64,000 bases of DNA from an uncultured Eubacteriales bacterium. GTDB lineage: Bacteria > Bacillota > Clostridia > Oscillospirales > Oscillospiraceae. Below are positions 7,407 to 15,069 of this stretch, in pieces. A program made the position numbers and the translations under genes. The stretch is from assembly GCA_900321275.1 (NCBI GenBank), contig ONVI01000016.1:1-64000 (forward strand). Reading direction: 5' to 3'. The notes beneath the pieces were generated by a model, which saw nothing but the letters and a program-made list of their open reading frames with translations, was not told where the DNA came from and made no database searches. Numbering within the stretch: position 1 is the first letter of the stretch; each line of letters opens with the position of its first letter.

Positions 7407-8765
7407 ATGGATTTTCAGCATTTTGTGGACGGCGTGGACATGCCCTGCTGTGTGATGTCGGTGCAGAAGACCGCCGAGGATACCTGCGGCGAGATCCGCA
7501 TCATCGCGGCAAACAGACGGTATAAAAAGACCATGGGCCCCGCCTATTACGACGGCATGCTGTACAGCGAGCTGGTGCCGCAGGACAACAAGTTTGAGGA
7601 TTACTGCTACCGCGCGGCGATCCTCAAACAGCGCATGCACGCCTATGTGGAGACCAGAGCGCTCGGCTGCTGGACAGACCAGACCCTGATCCCGCTGAGG
7701 TCGGACAGGGAGGATCTCGGCTATTGTCAGTTCGTTTTTGAATTTACCCAGCAGGCGCAGGCCGACCGTATGGCCTCCGTGTCCATCGACGCCGCCGAGG
7801 CTGTGATCGAGGCCTGCATCAAGCTCGTGGGGACGGACGATATCCAGGCAAACGCCGGGGATGCCCTGGCGGTCATCATGGAGAAGACCGGGGCAAAGGC
7901 GGCCCGGATCATGCTGGTCGACCACGAGAAGAAGGCGGCCGTCGTTTTCTGTGATCGCCTGGCTGCCGATGCAACGCCCCCCGCCGAGCGTGCCGTGATC
8001 TCCTATGACCTGATCCGGACGTGGGAGGCAATGATCGGCGACAGCAACACGCTGATTATCAAAAACGGAAAGGATCTGGCGGAGCTGTGGGAGAGAAATC
8101 CCGTCTGGGCGCAGTCGATACGCGACAGCCGCGTGCAGAGCCTGGTGCTGTCGCCCCTGCGCAGGGAAAAGACGGTTGTGGGCTATCTCTATGTCGTCAA
8201 CTTTGACGTCAGCCGAGCCGTGGAAGTAAAGGAAATCGTTGAGCTGATGTCGTTCTTCCTGGGCTCCGAGCTTGCCAACCATCTGCTGGTGCAGCGCCTG
8301 GAGGAAATCAGCCAGATCGACGTGCTGACGGGCATGAAGAACCGCCGCGCAATGAAGCAACGTATCCGCGCCCTGACCGCGAACAGCCCGGTTCCGCCGT
8401 ACGGGGTTATCAATATCGACCTGAACGGCCTGAAGATCGTGAACGACCACGATGGCCACGAGGCCGGTGACAGACTGCTCATCCAGGCGGGGGAGCTGCT
8501 GGGGAAGGTCTTTTACCACGATGACATTTTCCGTACCGGCGGCGACGAGTTTATCGTCATCATGGACGGAATCAGCCAGGAGACCTTTGAACGGAAAATG
8601 CAGCGCCTGCGCCGGGACGCGGAGAAGAACGGGCTCAGCTTCGCCGTGGGCAGCTTCTGGTCGGATGGGTCGGCAGAGATCAAATCCGCCTTCCGCCATG
8701 CGGACGAGATGATGTACGCAGACAAGAAGGCCTTCTATGAACAGTACCCGGAGCTCAGAAGATAA
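7407..8765 (+). CDS. GAF-GGDEF diguanylate cyclase
   Basis: A 452-residue signalling protein predicted to make cyclic di-GMP from two GTP. Residues 1-115 look like a PAS-type sensor region (DGVDMPCCVMSV...IIAANRRYKKTMG). Residues 130-290 resemble a GAF domain (AGDALAVIMEKTGAKAARIML ... LVLSPLRREKTVVGYLYVVNF). The C-terminal cyclase domain begins DVLTGMKNRRAMK (about residue 307). It has the nucleotide-binding INIDLNGLKIVNDHDGHEAGD and an intact active site RTGGDEFIVI (GGDEF at about residue 381). There is no transmembrane helix, so it is cytosolic. ATG 7407 is preferred, with AAAGGG about 8 bases upstream; GTG 7380 is possible. No RxxD inhibitory site is obvious before GGDEF. Confidence 0.93.
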   Translation: MDFQHFVDGVDMPCCVMSVQKTAEDTCGEIRIIAANRRYKKTMGPAYYDGMLYSELVPQDNKFEDYCYRAAILKQRMHAYVETRALGCWTDQTLIPLRSDREDLGYCQFVFEFTQQAQADRMASVSIDAAEAVIEACIKLVGTDDIQANAGDALAVIMEKTGAKAARIMLVDHEKKAAVVFCDRLAADATPPAERAVISYDLIRTWEAMIGDSNTLIIKNGKDLAELWERNPVWAQSIRDSRVQSLVLSPLRREKTVVGYLYVVNFDVSRAVEVKEIVELMSFFLGSELANHLLVQRLEEISQIDVLTGMKNRRAMKQRIRALTANSPVPPYGVINIDLNGLKIVNDHDGHEAGDRLLIQAGELLGKVFYHDDIFRTGGDEFIVIMDGISQETFERKMQRLRRDAEKNGLSFAVGSFWSDGSAEIKSAFRHADEMMYADKKAFYEQYPELRR

Positions 8766-8784
8766 CAGGCCGCGGCAATAAAAA

Positions 8785-8822
8785 CACCCATCATCGCATC
8801 CTGCGGTGATGGGTATTTTTTT
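8785..8822. terminator. bidirectional terminator between the cyclase gene and yabR
   Basis: A hairpin with a 13-base, nearly perfect stem (ACCCATCATCGCA with TGCGGTGATGGGT) and a TCC loop, flanked by an A run and a T run. It sits between the convergent cyclase and yabR genes. Confidence 0.85.
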
Positions 8823-9267
8823 ACCGGCTGCGGCGGCGCTGTCTGTGGTCGGCGTACATGCGGCTGTCGGCAATACGGCTGTCCGACTCCTGCATGAATT
8901 TTTTGAGCCGATCCTCAAAGTCCTGATTCCCGCTGCTCTCCGCGGCGGGAGGAACGACGCCGACTGTGTGCGGCATCGGATGCCGGACAGGCGGCTCCTG
9001 CCGTCTGGGACGTGCCTCGGGCTGCGGCGGCTCATCAAGAGCGCGTTTGATGGAAAGATTGATCTTCCCCTCGGGCGTAACGCTCAGCAGCTTGACCTTG
9101 ACGGTCTGCCCGACCTGTACATGTTCGTTTACGTCGCTTACAAAAGCGTTGGCCACTTCGGAAATGTGAACCAGGCCGCTCTTTCCGCCGGGGAGCGCGA
9201 CAAACGCCCCGAACTTCGTGATACCGGTAACCTTCCCCTCAAGAATCTCGCCGACTTGCCAATCCAT
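8821..9267 (-). CDS. yabR: S1 RNA-binding domain protein, YabR-like
   Basis: A 148-residue protein. Residues 1-75 are a complete S1/OB fold: VGEILEGKVTGITKFGAFVALPGGKSGLVHISEV, then VGQTVKVKLLSVTPEGKINLSIKRAL. The tail is basic, proline-rich and low complexity, ending RQRRRSR. In Bacillus and many Clostridia, yabR lies directly after divIC, yabQ and yabP in the same order as here, which supports the name. It is expected to bind RNA or ribosomes; its exact job is not established. Confidence 0.88.
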   Translation of the reverse strand: MDWQVGEILEGKVTGITKFGAFVALPGGKSGLVHISEVANAFVSDVNEHVQVGQTVKVKLLSVTPEGKINLSIKRALDEPPQPEARPRRQEPPVRHPMPHTVGVVPPAAESSGNQDFEDRLKKFMQESDSRIADSRMYADHRQRRRSR

Positions 9268-9328
9268 GGACTATCCTCTCTCTGTCTCTGGTCTCCCGCG
9301 ATCCGGCTTTCCGGATTCGCCTGCCTGC

Positions 9329-9697
9329 TCAGGGTTCTTCCTGAGCGCCCGATGTGAAACGGAAAATTCTGTCGCCCGGCAGGACGAGACCCAGTCTCTC
9401 CCGCGCGAGCGCCTCCAGTTCCTCCGCGCTCCAGCCCTCGCTGATTCTCTGATTCAGCGTGCGGTTTTCCCGCTCGACCGCCTCCAGCCTTGCGCACAGC
9501 GACGCCTCTTCCTGCCCTGCGGCATAGAGCGCGCGGCGGGTGGAGGCAAGGCACAGCGCCGCATAAATCAGCAGTGCCGGCAGCACGATCCGGATCAGGG
9601 TCTCCCTGGCGTCCGGGGCGTTTCTCCTGCGTGCGGAATCCTGCGCAGAGCCGTCGGAACCGGGGCGGAATTCTGTGCGTGAATACTTTAACATCAT
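9329..9697 (-). CDS. divIC: septum formation initiator, DivIC/FtsB family
   Basis: A 122-residue bitopic protein. A cytoplasmic N-terminus (about residues 1-35) is followed by one membrane span (IRIVLPALLIYAALCLAS, about 36-53). Then comes a short coiled coil (EEASLCARLEAVERENRTLNQRI) and a C-terminal cap with ALARERLGLVLPGDRIFRF, typical of DivIC/FtsB. These proteins bridge the division complex with FtsL and FtsQ/DivIB. The gene sits between yabQ (4 bases upstream) and yabR, the usual neighbourhood. Confidence 0.88.
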   Translation of the reverse strand: MMLKYSRTEFRPGSDGSAQDSARRRNAPDARETLIRIVLPALLIYAALCLASTRRALYAAGQEEASLCARLEAVERENRTLNQRISEGWSAEELEALARERLGLVLPGDRIFRFTSGAQEEP

Positions 9698-9700
9698 ATA

Positions 9701-10081
9701 TCAACCAAGCAGATTTTGAAAGAGTTTTTTTACAGAACGGCGAACTTTTTTTGCTGAATCTTGAGTATTTACACAAAACACTCCAATTTTGCGGACGCAT
9801 GCGTCGAGATGCGGAAGCAGGATGGGACTCAAAAGCTGAAAATAAAGCAACAGACCGAGCAGCGCAAGAAGAACTTCCCCTGCGCCGAGCGTCCCGTTTT
9901 CCGATCGCATGGCGAACAGAAAGGCGAGCACGGCGGAGCAGAGGCAGAACAGAAAATCCCAGAATCCGTTTCCGAAGCGACGGCGGATCGGGCGGAGCAG
10001 GTCATACAACAGACCGAGCCCCACACCCAGTCCGCAGGCAAGCAGCAGGGAGACGGCCTGCGCGCGGATGCTCAGCTCCAT
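9701..10081 (-). CDS. yabQ: spore cortex biosynthesis protein YabQ
   Basis: A 126-residue membrane protein. The start MELSIRAQAVSLLLACGLGVGLGLLYDLLR(P) matches the YabQ pattern, where a first hydrophobic helix ends in a conserved YDxxR motif. Two or three more membrane segments follow (FWDFLFCLCSAVLAFLFAM and EVLLALLGLLLYFQLLSP), then a basic tail. YabQ is needed for cortex formation in Bacillus spores. It directly follows yabP with no gap. Confidence 0.9.
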   Translation of the reverse strand: MELSIRAQAVSLLLACGLGVGLGLLYDLLRPIRRRFGNGFWDFLFCLCSAVLAFLFAMRSENGTLGAGEVLLALLGLLLYFQLLSPILLPHLDACVRKIGVFCVNTQDSAKKVRRSVKKLFQNLLG

Positions 10082-10381
10082 TCAGCCGAACAGCCGCGAC
10101 CAGAAGCCGCCCTCGGACGTCGGTTCCTCATAACTCAGCTCGCGCAGCTTGCCCCGCACCTCCAACTGCCCGACACTGAGATCAATCCGGTCGATGTGCA
10201 GCGCCTCCCCGCGGATTGCCAGCGGCCCCAATGACGTCGCCAGCAAGATGAGGCTGTCGTCAAAGCCGCTTACGTCCGTAACGCCTGTCAGACTGAGCTG
10301 CGCCCGATTCTGCATGTTCAGAGAATGCTCCTTCTGTACGCTCTTCTGCGTCTGTTCATATGCCAATGCGCTCACCCCCAT
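10082..10381 (-). CDS. yabP: spore coat-associated protein YabP
   Basis: About 99 residues. The core NRAQLSLTGVTDVSGFDDSLILLATSLGPLAIRGEALHIDRIDLSVGQLEVRGKL follows the YabP/YqfC pattern (LxLxGVxxVxxFD...G.L.I.G..L.I..L....G.L...G). The start is uncertain. ATG 10381 has no clear ribosome binding site, whereas TTG 10366 has GGGGGTGA 5 bases upstream. A sigma-E-like -10 (CATATATT, 10393-10386) just before it would favour the downstream start. Order yabP-yabQ-divIC-yabR is conserved in spore formers. Confidence 0.88.
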   Translation of the reverse strand: MGVSALAYEQTQKSVQKEHSLNMQNRAQLSLTGVTDVSGFDDSLILLATSLGPLAIRGEALHIDRIDLSVGQLEVRGKLRELSYEEPTSEGGFWSRLFG

Positions 10382-10414
10382 GGACAATATATGCTTGTCC
10401 GGTGGGAAGTATGA

Positions 10415-10512
10415 CAATACTGATCTTCCATAAAACGCTTGTTTTTCAAGCCTTTTATACGCAGCATACGCTGCGTTTCGCAAAGCCCTTGCTTTGCGAA
10501 AGATCAGTATTG
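10415..10512. repeat. perfect cloverleaf palindrome 1 (outer stem plus three hairpins)
   Basis: A 13-base perfect outer stem (CAATACTGATCTT, 10415-10427, with 10500-10512) encloses three abutting hairpins. The first is 10430-10457 (ATAAAAcGCTTG arm, one mismatch). The second is 10459-10476 (ACGCAGC arm, perfect). The third is 10477-10500 (TTCGCAAAGC arm, perfect 10 bases). Almost every base is paired. Confidence 0.75.
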
Positions 10513-10518
10513 CACGGC

Positions 10519-10600
10519 TTCTTCAATGGCGCCATGCGCCATTGCCTGTGAGCACTGACTCACAGGCAACAAAACGATTTCTGATCGTTTTGTTGAAGAA
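10519..10600. repeat. perfect cloverleaf palindrome 2 (outer stem plus three hairpins)
   Basis: An 8-base outer stem (TTCTTCAA, 10519-10526, with 10593-10600) encloses three perfect hairpins. These are AATGGCGC (10525-10543), GCCTGTGAG (10544-10567) and AACAAAACGAT (10568-10594). The layout is the same as in the preceding structure but with a different sequence. Confidence 0.75.
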
Positions 10601-10615
10601 TAGTATAAAAACAAT

Positions 10616-10690
10616 GTCATTCTGAGTGCAGCGAAGAATCTCCCGGTGTTGTGTGTACCACAGGGGATTCTTCGCTGCGCTCAGAATGAC
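10616..10690. repeat. dispersed inverted repeat (GTCATTCTGAG / GAAGAATC type)
   Basis: GTCATTCTGAGTGCAGCGAA opens the element and its near-complement closes it, around an ACACAAC/GTGTGTAC centre. It lies between the S66 peptidase stop and the cloverleaf region. Related copies occur at 20882, 21771, 29004, 42089 and 47976. Confidence 0.65.
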
Positions 10691-10706
10691 ACGAAATGAC
10701 AACGAT

Positions 10707-11747
10707 TCAATAGAAAAACCGGATCACCTGTTCGTCCGCATTCACTTCGGCCTCTGCGCCGAAGGGGAGGATGCAGCGCGGCATGGCGTGACCGATGGAG
10801 AGATTGCAGAGGATGGGCTTTGCGGGATCGTCGACCACCTCTTTGAGGATGGCGCGGTACGCCGCGTCATAGGCTTCGTCCATGGGCTTGCCGATGAGCA
10901 GGCCGCTGACGGCCTCGAGCACGCCCGCCTCCTTCAGATACAGGAGGCCCTGGCGGTACTTTTCGGGGCTGGGCTTTTCCTCGCTGGACTCCAGCAGAAG
11001 GATACGTCCGCGCCAGTCCTCCGCATGGGGGAAAAGACCGTATCTCGCGCAGACGGCGGGGGAGTCGGCATAGCGCCCGCCGTCAAAGTAGTCGAAGATC
11101 GTGTCGATGCAACCGCCGAGGATTTTTCCGCGAAAGACCGGGGAACCCTGCACAAGCGCAAAGCCGGTGTTCGGATGGGCGACGGGAGCAACGCCGAGCT
11201 GCGTTTCGTCAAAGAGCTCCCGCCCCTCGTACCAGACAGGACTGGGCCGGATCTCGGCAATACGCCCGGTCTCGATGAACTCCTCAAAGTACTGCCGCGA
11301 GTAGGGGAGCATCTCCTTGTCCAGCTCACAAAGCTCGGTCAGAAAGGCCTGACCGTAAAAGGAGGGGAGCCCCAGCTTGTGGAGCATGAGGTGGTTGGTC
11401 GTCGTGTCCGAGAAGCCGAGGAAGGGCTTCTCGTTTCCCTTTACCGCGGCGGCAAGCTCGCCGTTATCAAAGAGATAAGGCAGAAGACGGTAGGTGTCGT
11501 CCCCGCCGATGGCGGTCATGATGAGGTCGACCTCCGGATCGCGGAAGGCCTCACAGAAATCGGCGGCGCGGGCCTCGGGATGGCGGCTGAGATAATCCGT
11601 CCCCATGAGGGCGTGGCTCGAAAACTTTACCTTGAGCCCGCAGGCCTCGAGGCGCTTCAGGCCGAGATCCAGCTCGTGCTTCACAAAGCGCTCGCCAAGG
11701 ATACCGGCGGAGAGGCTGACGATGCAGACTGTTTTGATTTTGCTCAT
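10707..11747 (-). CDS. S66-family serine peptidase (LD-carboxypeptidase / MccF-like)
   Basis: A 346-residue cytosolic protein of peptidase family S66, whose members trim tetrapeptides in murein recycling or cleave microcin C-like aminoacyl nucleotides (MccF). The fold landmarks are present: DPEVDLIMTAIGGDDTYRLLPYL (about residues 70-92) and the nucleophile elbow FLGFSDTTTNHLML with Ser about residue 113. The acidic partner lies in ILLLESSEEKPSP (about 245-257) and the His in LSIGHAMPRCILPFGA. IGGDD and the 'DTTTNHL' form are closer to MccF-like members than to classical LdcA. It overlaps hisIE by 4 bases, so it is the last gene of the histidine operon; why is unclear. Confidence 0.85.
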   Translation of the reverse strand: MSKIKTVCIVSLSAGILGERFVKHELDLGLKRLEACGLKVKFSSHALMGTDYLSRHPEARAADFCEAFRDPEVDLIMTAIGGDDTYRLLPYLFDNGELAAAVKGNEKPFLGFSDTTTNHLMLHKLGLPSFYGQAFLTELCELDKEMLPYSRQYFEEFIETGRIAEIRPSPVWYEGRELFDETQLGVAPVAHPNTGFALVQGSPVFRGKILGGCIDTIFDYFDGGRYADSPAVCARYGLFPHAEDWRGRILLLESSEEKPSPEKYRQGLLYLKEAGVLEAVSGLLIGKPMDEAYDAAYRAILKEVVDDPAKPILCNLSIGHAMPRCILPFGAEAEVNADEQVIRFFY

Positions 11748-12391
11748 ACCATCTTTTCCTGCTTCACCTTGTGGTCGATGACGTGGCGGGAGGCGAGCTC
11801 CCTGTGTACGTCCTCCACGCTGATTCCGGCCTCGACCATCAGCACCATCACATGGTAGGCCAGATCCGCGATCTCATAGACCGTCTCGCGTTTGTCCTGC
11901 GCCTTGCCCGCGATGATGACCTCGGTGCACTCCTCGCCCACCTTTTTGAGGATCTTGTCGAGCCCCTTTTCAAACAGATAGCTGGTATACGAGCCCTCGG
12001 GCATGTCGCGTTTGCGGCCCTCCAGCAGCTCATACAGGCCCTCAAGGGAAAACTCGCTGCGTTCATCGCTGTGCCAGACGGGGTTTTCAAAGCAGGAGAA
12101 GCTGCCGAGATGGCAGGCGGGGCCGTCCGGCTCCACCACGACGACGAGGGCATCCTTATCGCAGTCGGCGGTGATGGAGACAATGTGCTGGTAATTCCCG
12201 CTGGTCTCGCCCTTGAGCCAGAGCTCCTGACGGGAGCGGGAGAAGAAGCAGCTCAGCTCTTTTTCCATGGAGATTTGCAGGCTCTCCCTGTTCATATACG
12301 CGAGTGTCAGCACCTTCTTCGTGACGGAATCCACCACGATTGCGGGAATAAGGCCCTTTTCGTCAAATTTGAGTTCGTCGATGTTTACCAT
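11744..12391 (-). CDS. hisIE: bifunctional phosphoribosyl-AMP cyclohydrolase / phosphoribosyl-ATP pyrophosphatase
   Basis: A 215-residue fusion catalysing histidine steps 2 and 3. HisI domain (residues 1-115): VLTLAYMNRESL, FFSRSRQELWLKGETSGNYQHI and DCDKDALVVVVEPDGPACHLGSFSCF, with the zinc cysteine and catalytic residues intact (CHLG replaces the more common CHTG). HisE domain (about 117-215): MPEGSYTSYLFEKGLDKILKKVGEECTEVIIAGK, the helical pyrophosphatase with the conserved EExxE-type acidic residues, and ADLAYHVMVLM. It starts 2 bases after the hisF stop. Order and overlap show it is part of the single his transcript. Confidence 0.95.
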   Translation of the reverse strand: MVNIDELKFDEKGLIPAIVVDSVTKKVLTLAYMNRESLQISMEKELSCFFSRSRQELWLKGETSGNYQHIVSITADCDKDALVVVVEPDGPACHLGSFSCFENPVWHSDERSEFSLEGLYELLEGRKRDMPEGSYTSYLFEKGLDKILKKVGEECTEVIIAGKAQDKRETVYEIADLAYHVMVLMVEAGISVEDVHRELASRHVIDHKVKQEKMV

Positions 12392-12393
12392 GA

Positions 12394-13155
12394 TTATACC
12401 TCTCGTACCGGAATATTGTGCGCCTTGAGCGCCTGTTTCAGCGCGGGGATCGTGACCTCGCCGTAGTGGAAGATGGAGGCGGCAAGACCCGCGTCCACCC
12501 TGGGGAGCGTTTGAAAGAGCGTGACGAAATCCTCAATGCAGCCTGCGCCGCCGCTGGCGATCACGGGAACGGAGACGGCAGAACACACCGCGTCCAGCAT
12601 TTCGAGATCGAAGCCTTTTTTCACGCCGTCGGTGTCGATAGAGTTGAGGACGATTTCGCCCGCGCCGAGCTCCACGCCCTTTTTGATCCAGGCGATGGCC
12701 TCCATGCCGGTATTTTCGCGCCCGCCCTTGGCAAAAACGCGGAATACCCCGTCCACGCGCTTGACGTCCGCCGAGAGTACCACGCACTGGTCGCCGTAAC
12801 GCTTGGCGGCCTCGAAGATGAGGCGGGGGTCGCGGATCGCGCCGGAGTTGACGCTGACCTTGTCGGCCCCGCATTTGAGGACGCGGTCAAAGTCGTCGAC
12901 CGTGTTGATGCCGCCGCCCACCGTGAGGGGGATGAAAATCGTGCGGGCAACCTCGGTGAGGATGTCGGTGAAGAGGCGCCGCCCCTCTGCAGAGGCGGTG
13001 ATGTCATAGAAGACCAGCTCGTCCGCGCCGTTGTCGCTGTAGTATTTCCCCAGCTCCACGGGGGAACTCACGTCGTTTAGCCCCTGAAAATTCACGCCCT
13101 TGACGACACGGCCGTCCTTGACGTCGAGACAGGGGATGATGCGTTTTGTAATCAT
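12394..13155 (-). CDS. hisF: imidazole glycerol phosphate synthase, cyclase subunit
   Basis: A 253-residue (beta/alpha)8 barrel. With HisH it converts PRFAR plus ammonia to imidazole glycerol phosphate and AICAR. Conserved parts are KRIIPCLDVKDGRVVKGVNF (catalytic Asp11), ELVFYDITAS, the phosphate-binding LTVGGGINTVDDF, VSVNSGAI, VLSADVKRVDG (second catalytic Asp, about residue 130), EIVLNSIDTDG and PVIASGGAG. It overlaps hisA by 4 bases. Confidence 0.97.
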   Translation of the reverse strand: MITKRIIPCLDVKDGRVVKGVNFQGLNDVSSPVELGKYYSDNGADELVFYDITASAEGRRLFTDILTEVARTIFIPLTVGGGINTVDDFDRVLKCGADKVSVNSGAIRDPRLIFEAAKRYGDQCVVLSADVKRVDGVFRVFAKGGRENTGMEAIAWIKKGVELGAGEIVLNSIDTDGVKKGFDLEMLDAVCSAVSVPVIASGGAGCIEDFVTLFQTLPRVDAGLAASIFHYGEVTIPALKQALKAHNIPVREV

Positions 13156-13865
13156 GTCGCCGCTCCGATCGCTTCCCGGAGGTCGATGGCCCCGGTATAA
13201 TACGCCTTGCCGATGATCGCGCCGCAGAGATTCAGCGCGCGCAGGGCTTTGATATCCTCAAGTGTCGAGACGCCGCCGGAGGCGATGATGTCAAGGTTGA
13301 GCGCCTTCGACAGCTCCCCGTACAGGGCGCGGTTCGTGCCCTGCATGGCGCCGTCTTTGGAGACGTCCGTGCAGATAATGGTCCGTACGCCGATTTTCTG
13401 CAGCTCCCGGCAGAAGTCGAAGGCGTCGAAGGCAGACTTCTCCGTCCAGCCCCGGATGGCCACTTTGCCGTCCCTGATATCCACGCCGACGGAGATCTTT
13501 TCCCCGTATTTGGAGACGGCCGCGCGGAGGAAGGTCGGATCGGTGACGGCGGCGGTGCCGAGGATCACACGGTCGATCCCGGCGTCAAGACAGCGCGCCG
13601 CAATGTCCATGCTGCGAATGCCGCCGCCCACCTCGATAAAGAGCGGGACGGCCGCGCGGATGCGGCGGATGGTCTCGAGATTCGGGGTCTCCCCCGTCTT
13701 CGCGCCCTCGAGATCGACGAGGTGCATGTGCGTCGCGCCCGCCGCGCGGAAGGCCTCCGCAAGCTCGGACGGGTTTTCGCTGTAGACGGTCATCTGGCTG
13801 TAGTCACCCTTGTAGAGGCGCACGGCCTTGCCGTCGTACAGGTCGATGGCAGGGAAGATCAGCAT
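13152..13865 (-). CDS. hisA: ProFAR isomerase (HisA)
   Basis: A 237-residue barrel enzyme that opens the ribose ring of ProFAR. Landmarks are FPAIDLYDGKAVRLYKGDYSQ (catalytic Asp8), THMHLVDLEGAK, FIEVGGGIRSMDIAARCLDAGIDRVILGTAAV, VGVDIRDGKVAIRGW and TIICTDVSKDGAMQGTN (second Asp, about residue 172), then IIASGGVSTLEDI. It overlaps hisH by 7 bases, so translation is coupled. Confidence 0.97.
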   Translation of the reverse strand: MLIFPAIDLYDGKAVRLYKGDYSQMTVYSENPSELAEAFRAAGATHMHLVDLEGAKTGETPNLETIRRIRAAVPLFIEVGGGIRSMDIAARCLDAGIDRVILGTAAVTDPTFLRAAVSKYGEKISVGVDIRDGKVAIRGWTEKSAFDAFDFCRELQKIGVRTIICTDVSKDGAMQGTNRALYGELSKALNLDIIASGGVSTLEDIKALRALNLCGAIIGKAYYTGAIDLREAIGAAT

Positions 13866-14482
13866 AGGTTTCCCTCCTCGCAGAACGCTTTCAGAATATG
13901 CAGTCCCACCTTGCCGCTCTTTTCCGGGTGGAACTGACAGCCGCAGACATTCCCGCGCTGCACGGCGGCAGTGAGCAGCGCGCCGTATTCGGCGTTTGCG
14001 ATCACGTCGGGCTCGCAGTTAGCGGCGTAGAAGGAATGGACAAAATAGACGCAGTCGCCCTCTTTGATATACTGGAAGAGGGGACTTTTGTTTTCGGTAA
14101 AGCGCAGGGCGTTCCAGCCGATGTGCGGGATTTTGAGCCCTGCCGGGATGACCTCCGCGATGGGGCGCACCTCGCCGGGAATAAGACCGAGTCCGTCATG
14201 CTCGCCGTATTCATAGCCCTTATCGAACAGAAGCTGCATACCGAGGCAGATGCCCATGAGAGGCTTGCCGCGCCGCGCCTCTTCGATCACAACCTGATCC
14301 AGGCCGGTTGCGCGCAGTTTGTCCGCCGCGTCCCCGAAAGCGCCGACGCCGGGCAGGAGGATCTTGTCGGCTTTGCGCAGCGTATCCGCGTCCCCGGTGA
14401 CAACAGCCTCATGGCCGATGGCGGCGAAGGAGCTTTTGAGCGAGAAGAGATTGCCCACGCCGTAGTCCACAATGGCGATCAT
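13859..14482 (-). CDS. hisH: imidazole glycerol phosphate synthase, glutaminase subunit
   Basis: A 207-residue class I glutamine amidotransferase that feeds ammonia to HisF. It shows [18 protein letters not shown] at the N-terminus, [12 protein letters not shown], the nucleophile elbow [15 protein letters not shown] (Cys about residue 79) and the His-Glu pair in [14 protein letters not shown] near the end. Length and motifs are standard. It overlaps hisB by 4 bases. Confidence 0.97.
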   Translation of the reverse strand: MIAIVDYGVGNLFSLKSSFAAIGHEAVVTGDADTLRKADKILLPGVGAFGDAADKLRATGLDQVVIEEARRGKPLMGICLGMQLLFDKGYEYGEHDGLGLIPGEVRPIAEVIPAGLKIPHIGWNALRFTENKSPLFQYIKEGDCVYFVHSFYAANCEPDVIANAEYGALLTAAVQRGNVCGCQFHPEKSGKVGLHILKAFCEEGNLC

Positions 14483-15069
14483 CCCAGAACCCCCTTGGTG
14501 GAGGGCAGCTCGTCCGCGCAGGCGGGGTCGATGGCGACGGCCTTGCGCAGGGAGCGGGCGAAGGACTTGAAGCAGCCCTCAATGATGTGGTGGCTGTTGC
14601 GCCCGGCAAGCTCCCGGATGTGCAGGGTAATCCCGGCGTTTGCGCAGAAAGCGGTGAAGAATTCCTCCACCAGCTCGGTATCAAACGCGCCGACCTTTTC
14701 CGTGGGAATCGGCAGGTCAAAGCAGAGAAAGCTCCGGCCCGAGACGTCCACCGCCGTGAGGATCAGGGCCTCGTCCATGGGAAGCGTGGTATCTCCGTAA
14801 CGGACGATGCCGCGCTTGTCGTCCAGGGCCTCCTTCACGGCGCGGCCGAGGCAGATGCCGATATCCTCGACGCTGTGGTGGTCGTCCACCCCGGTGTCCC
14901 CGGCGCAGGAGAGCGTCAGGTCGAAGCGCCCGTGGCGGGCAAAGAGCGTGAGCATGTGGTCGAGAAAGCCGACACCGGAGCGCACGTCGCTCTCTCCCGT
15001 GCCGTCCAGGTTCAAGGTGAGCCGAATGTCGGTCTCCGCGGTCTTGCGGCTGATTGCGGCGCTTCTCAT
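14479..15069 (-). CDS. hisB: imidazoleglycerol-phosphate dehydratase
   Basis: A 196-residue metal-dependent dehydratase of histidine synthesis, the single-function form without the N-terminal phosphatase of enteric HisB. Two internal repeats carry the Mn ligands: [20 protein letters not shown] with [15 protein letters not shown], and [18 protein letters not shown] with the matching HH. No histidinol-phosphatase gene is in this operon, so that step must be encoded elsewhere. It overlaps hisC by 4 bases. Confidence 0.97.
   Translation of the reverse strand: MRSAAISRKTAETDIRLTLNLDGTGESDVRSGVGFLDHMLTLFARHGRFDLTLSCAGDTGVDDHHSVEDIGICLGRAVKEALDDKRGIVRYGDTTLPMDEALILTAVDVSGRSFLCFDLPIPTEKVGAFDTELVEEFFTAFCANAGITLHIRELAGRNSHHIIEGCFKSFARSLRKAVAIDPACADELPSTKGVLG

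Noticed and set aside
7308..9038. 576-codon open frame antisense to the diguanylate cyclase gene
   Set aside because: High GC leaves the opposite strand open. The plus strand has a full GAF-GGDEF protein with intact motifs and a promoter, while the antisense product shows no recognisable domain.
10415..10600. tRNA-like genes suggested by the cloverleaf shape
   Set aside because: The outer stem is 13 or 8 bases, there is no TTC-type T loop, no anticodon-loop pattern and no D-loop GG. They are palindromic DNA, not tRNAs.
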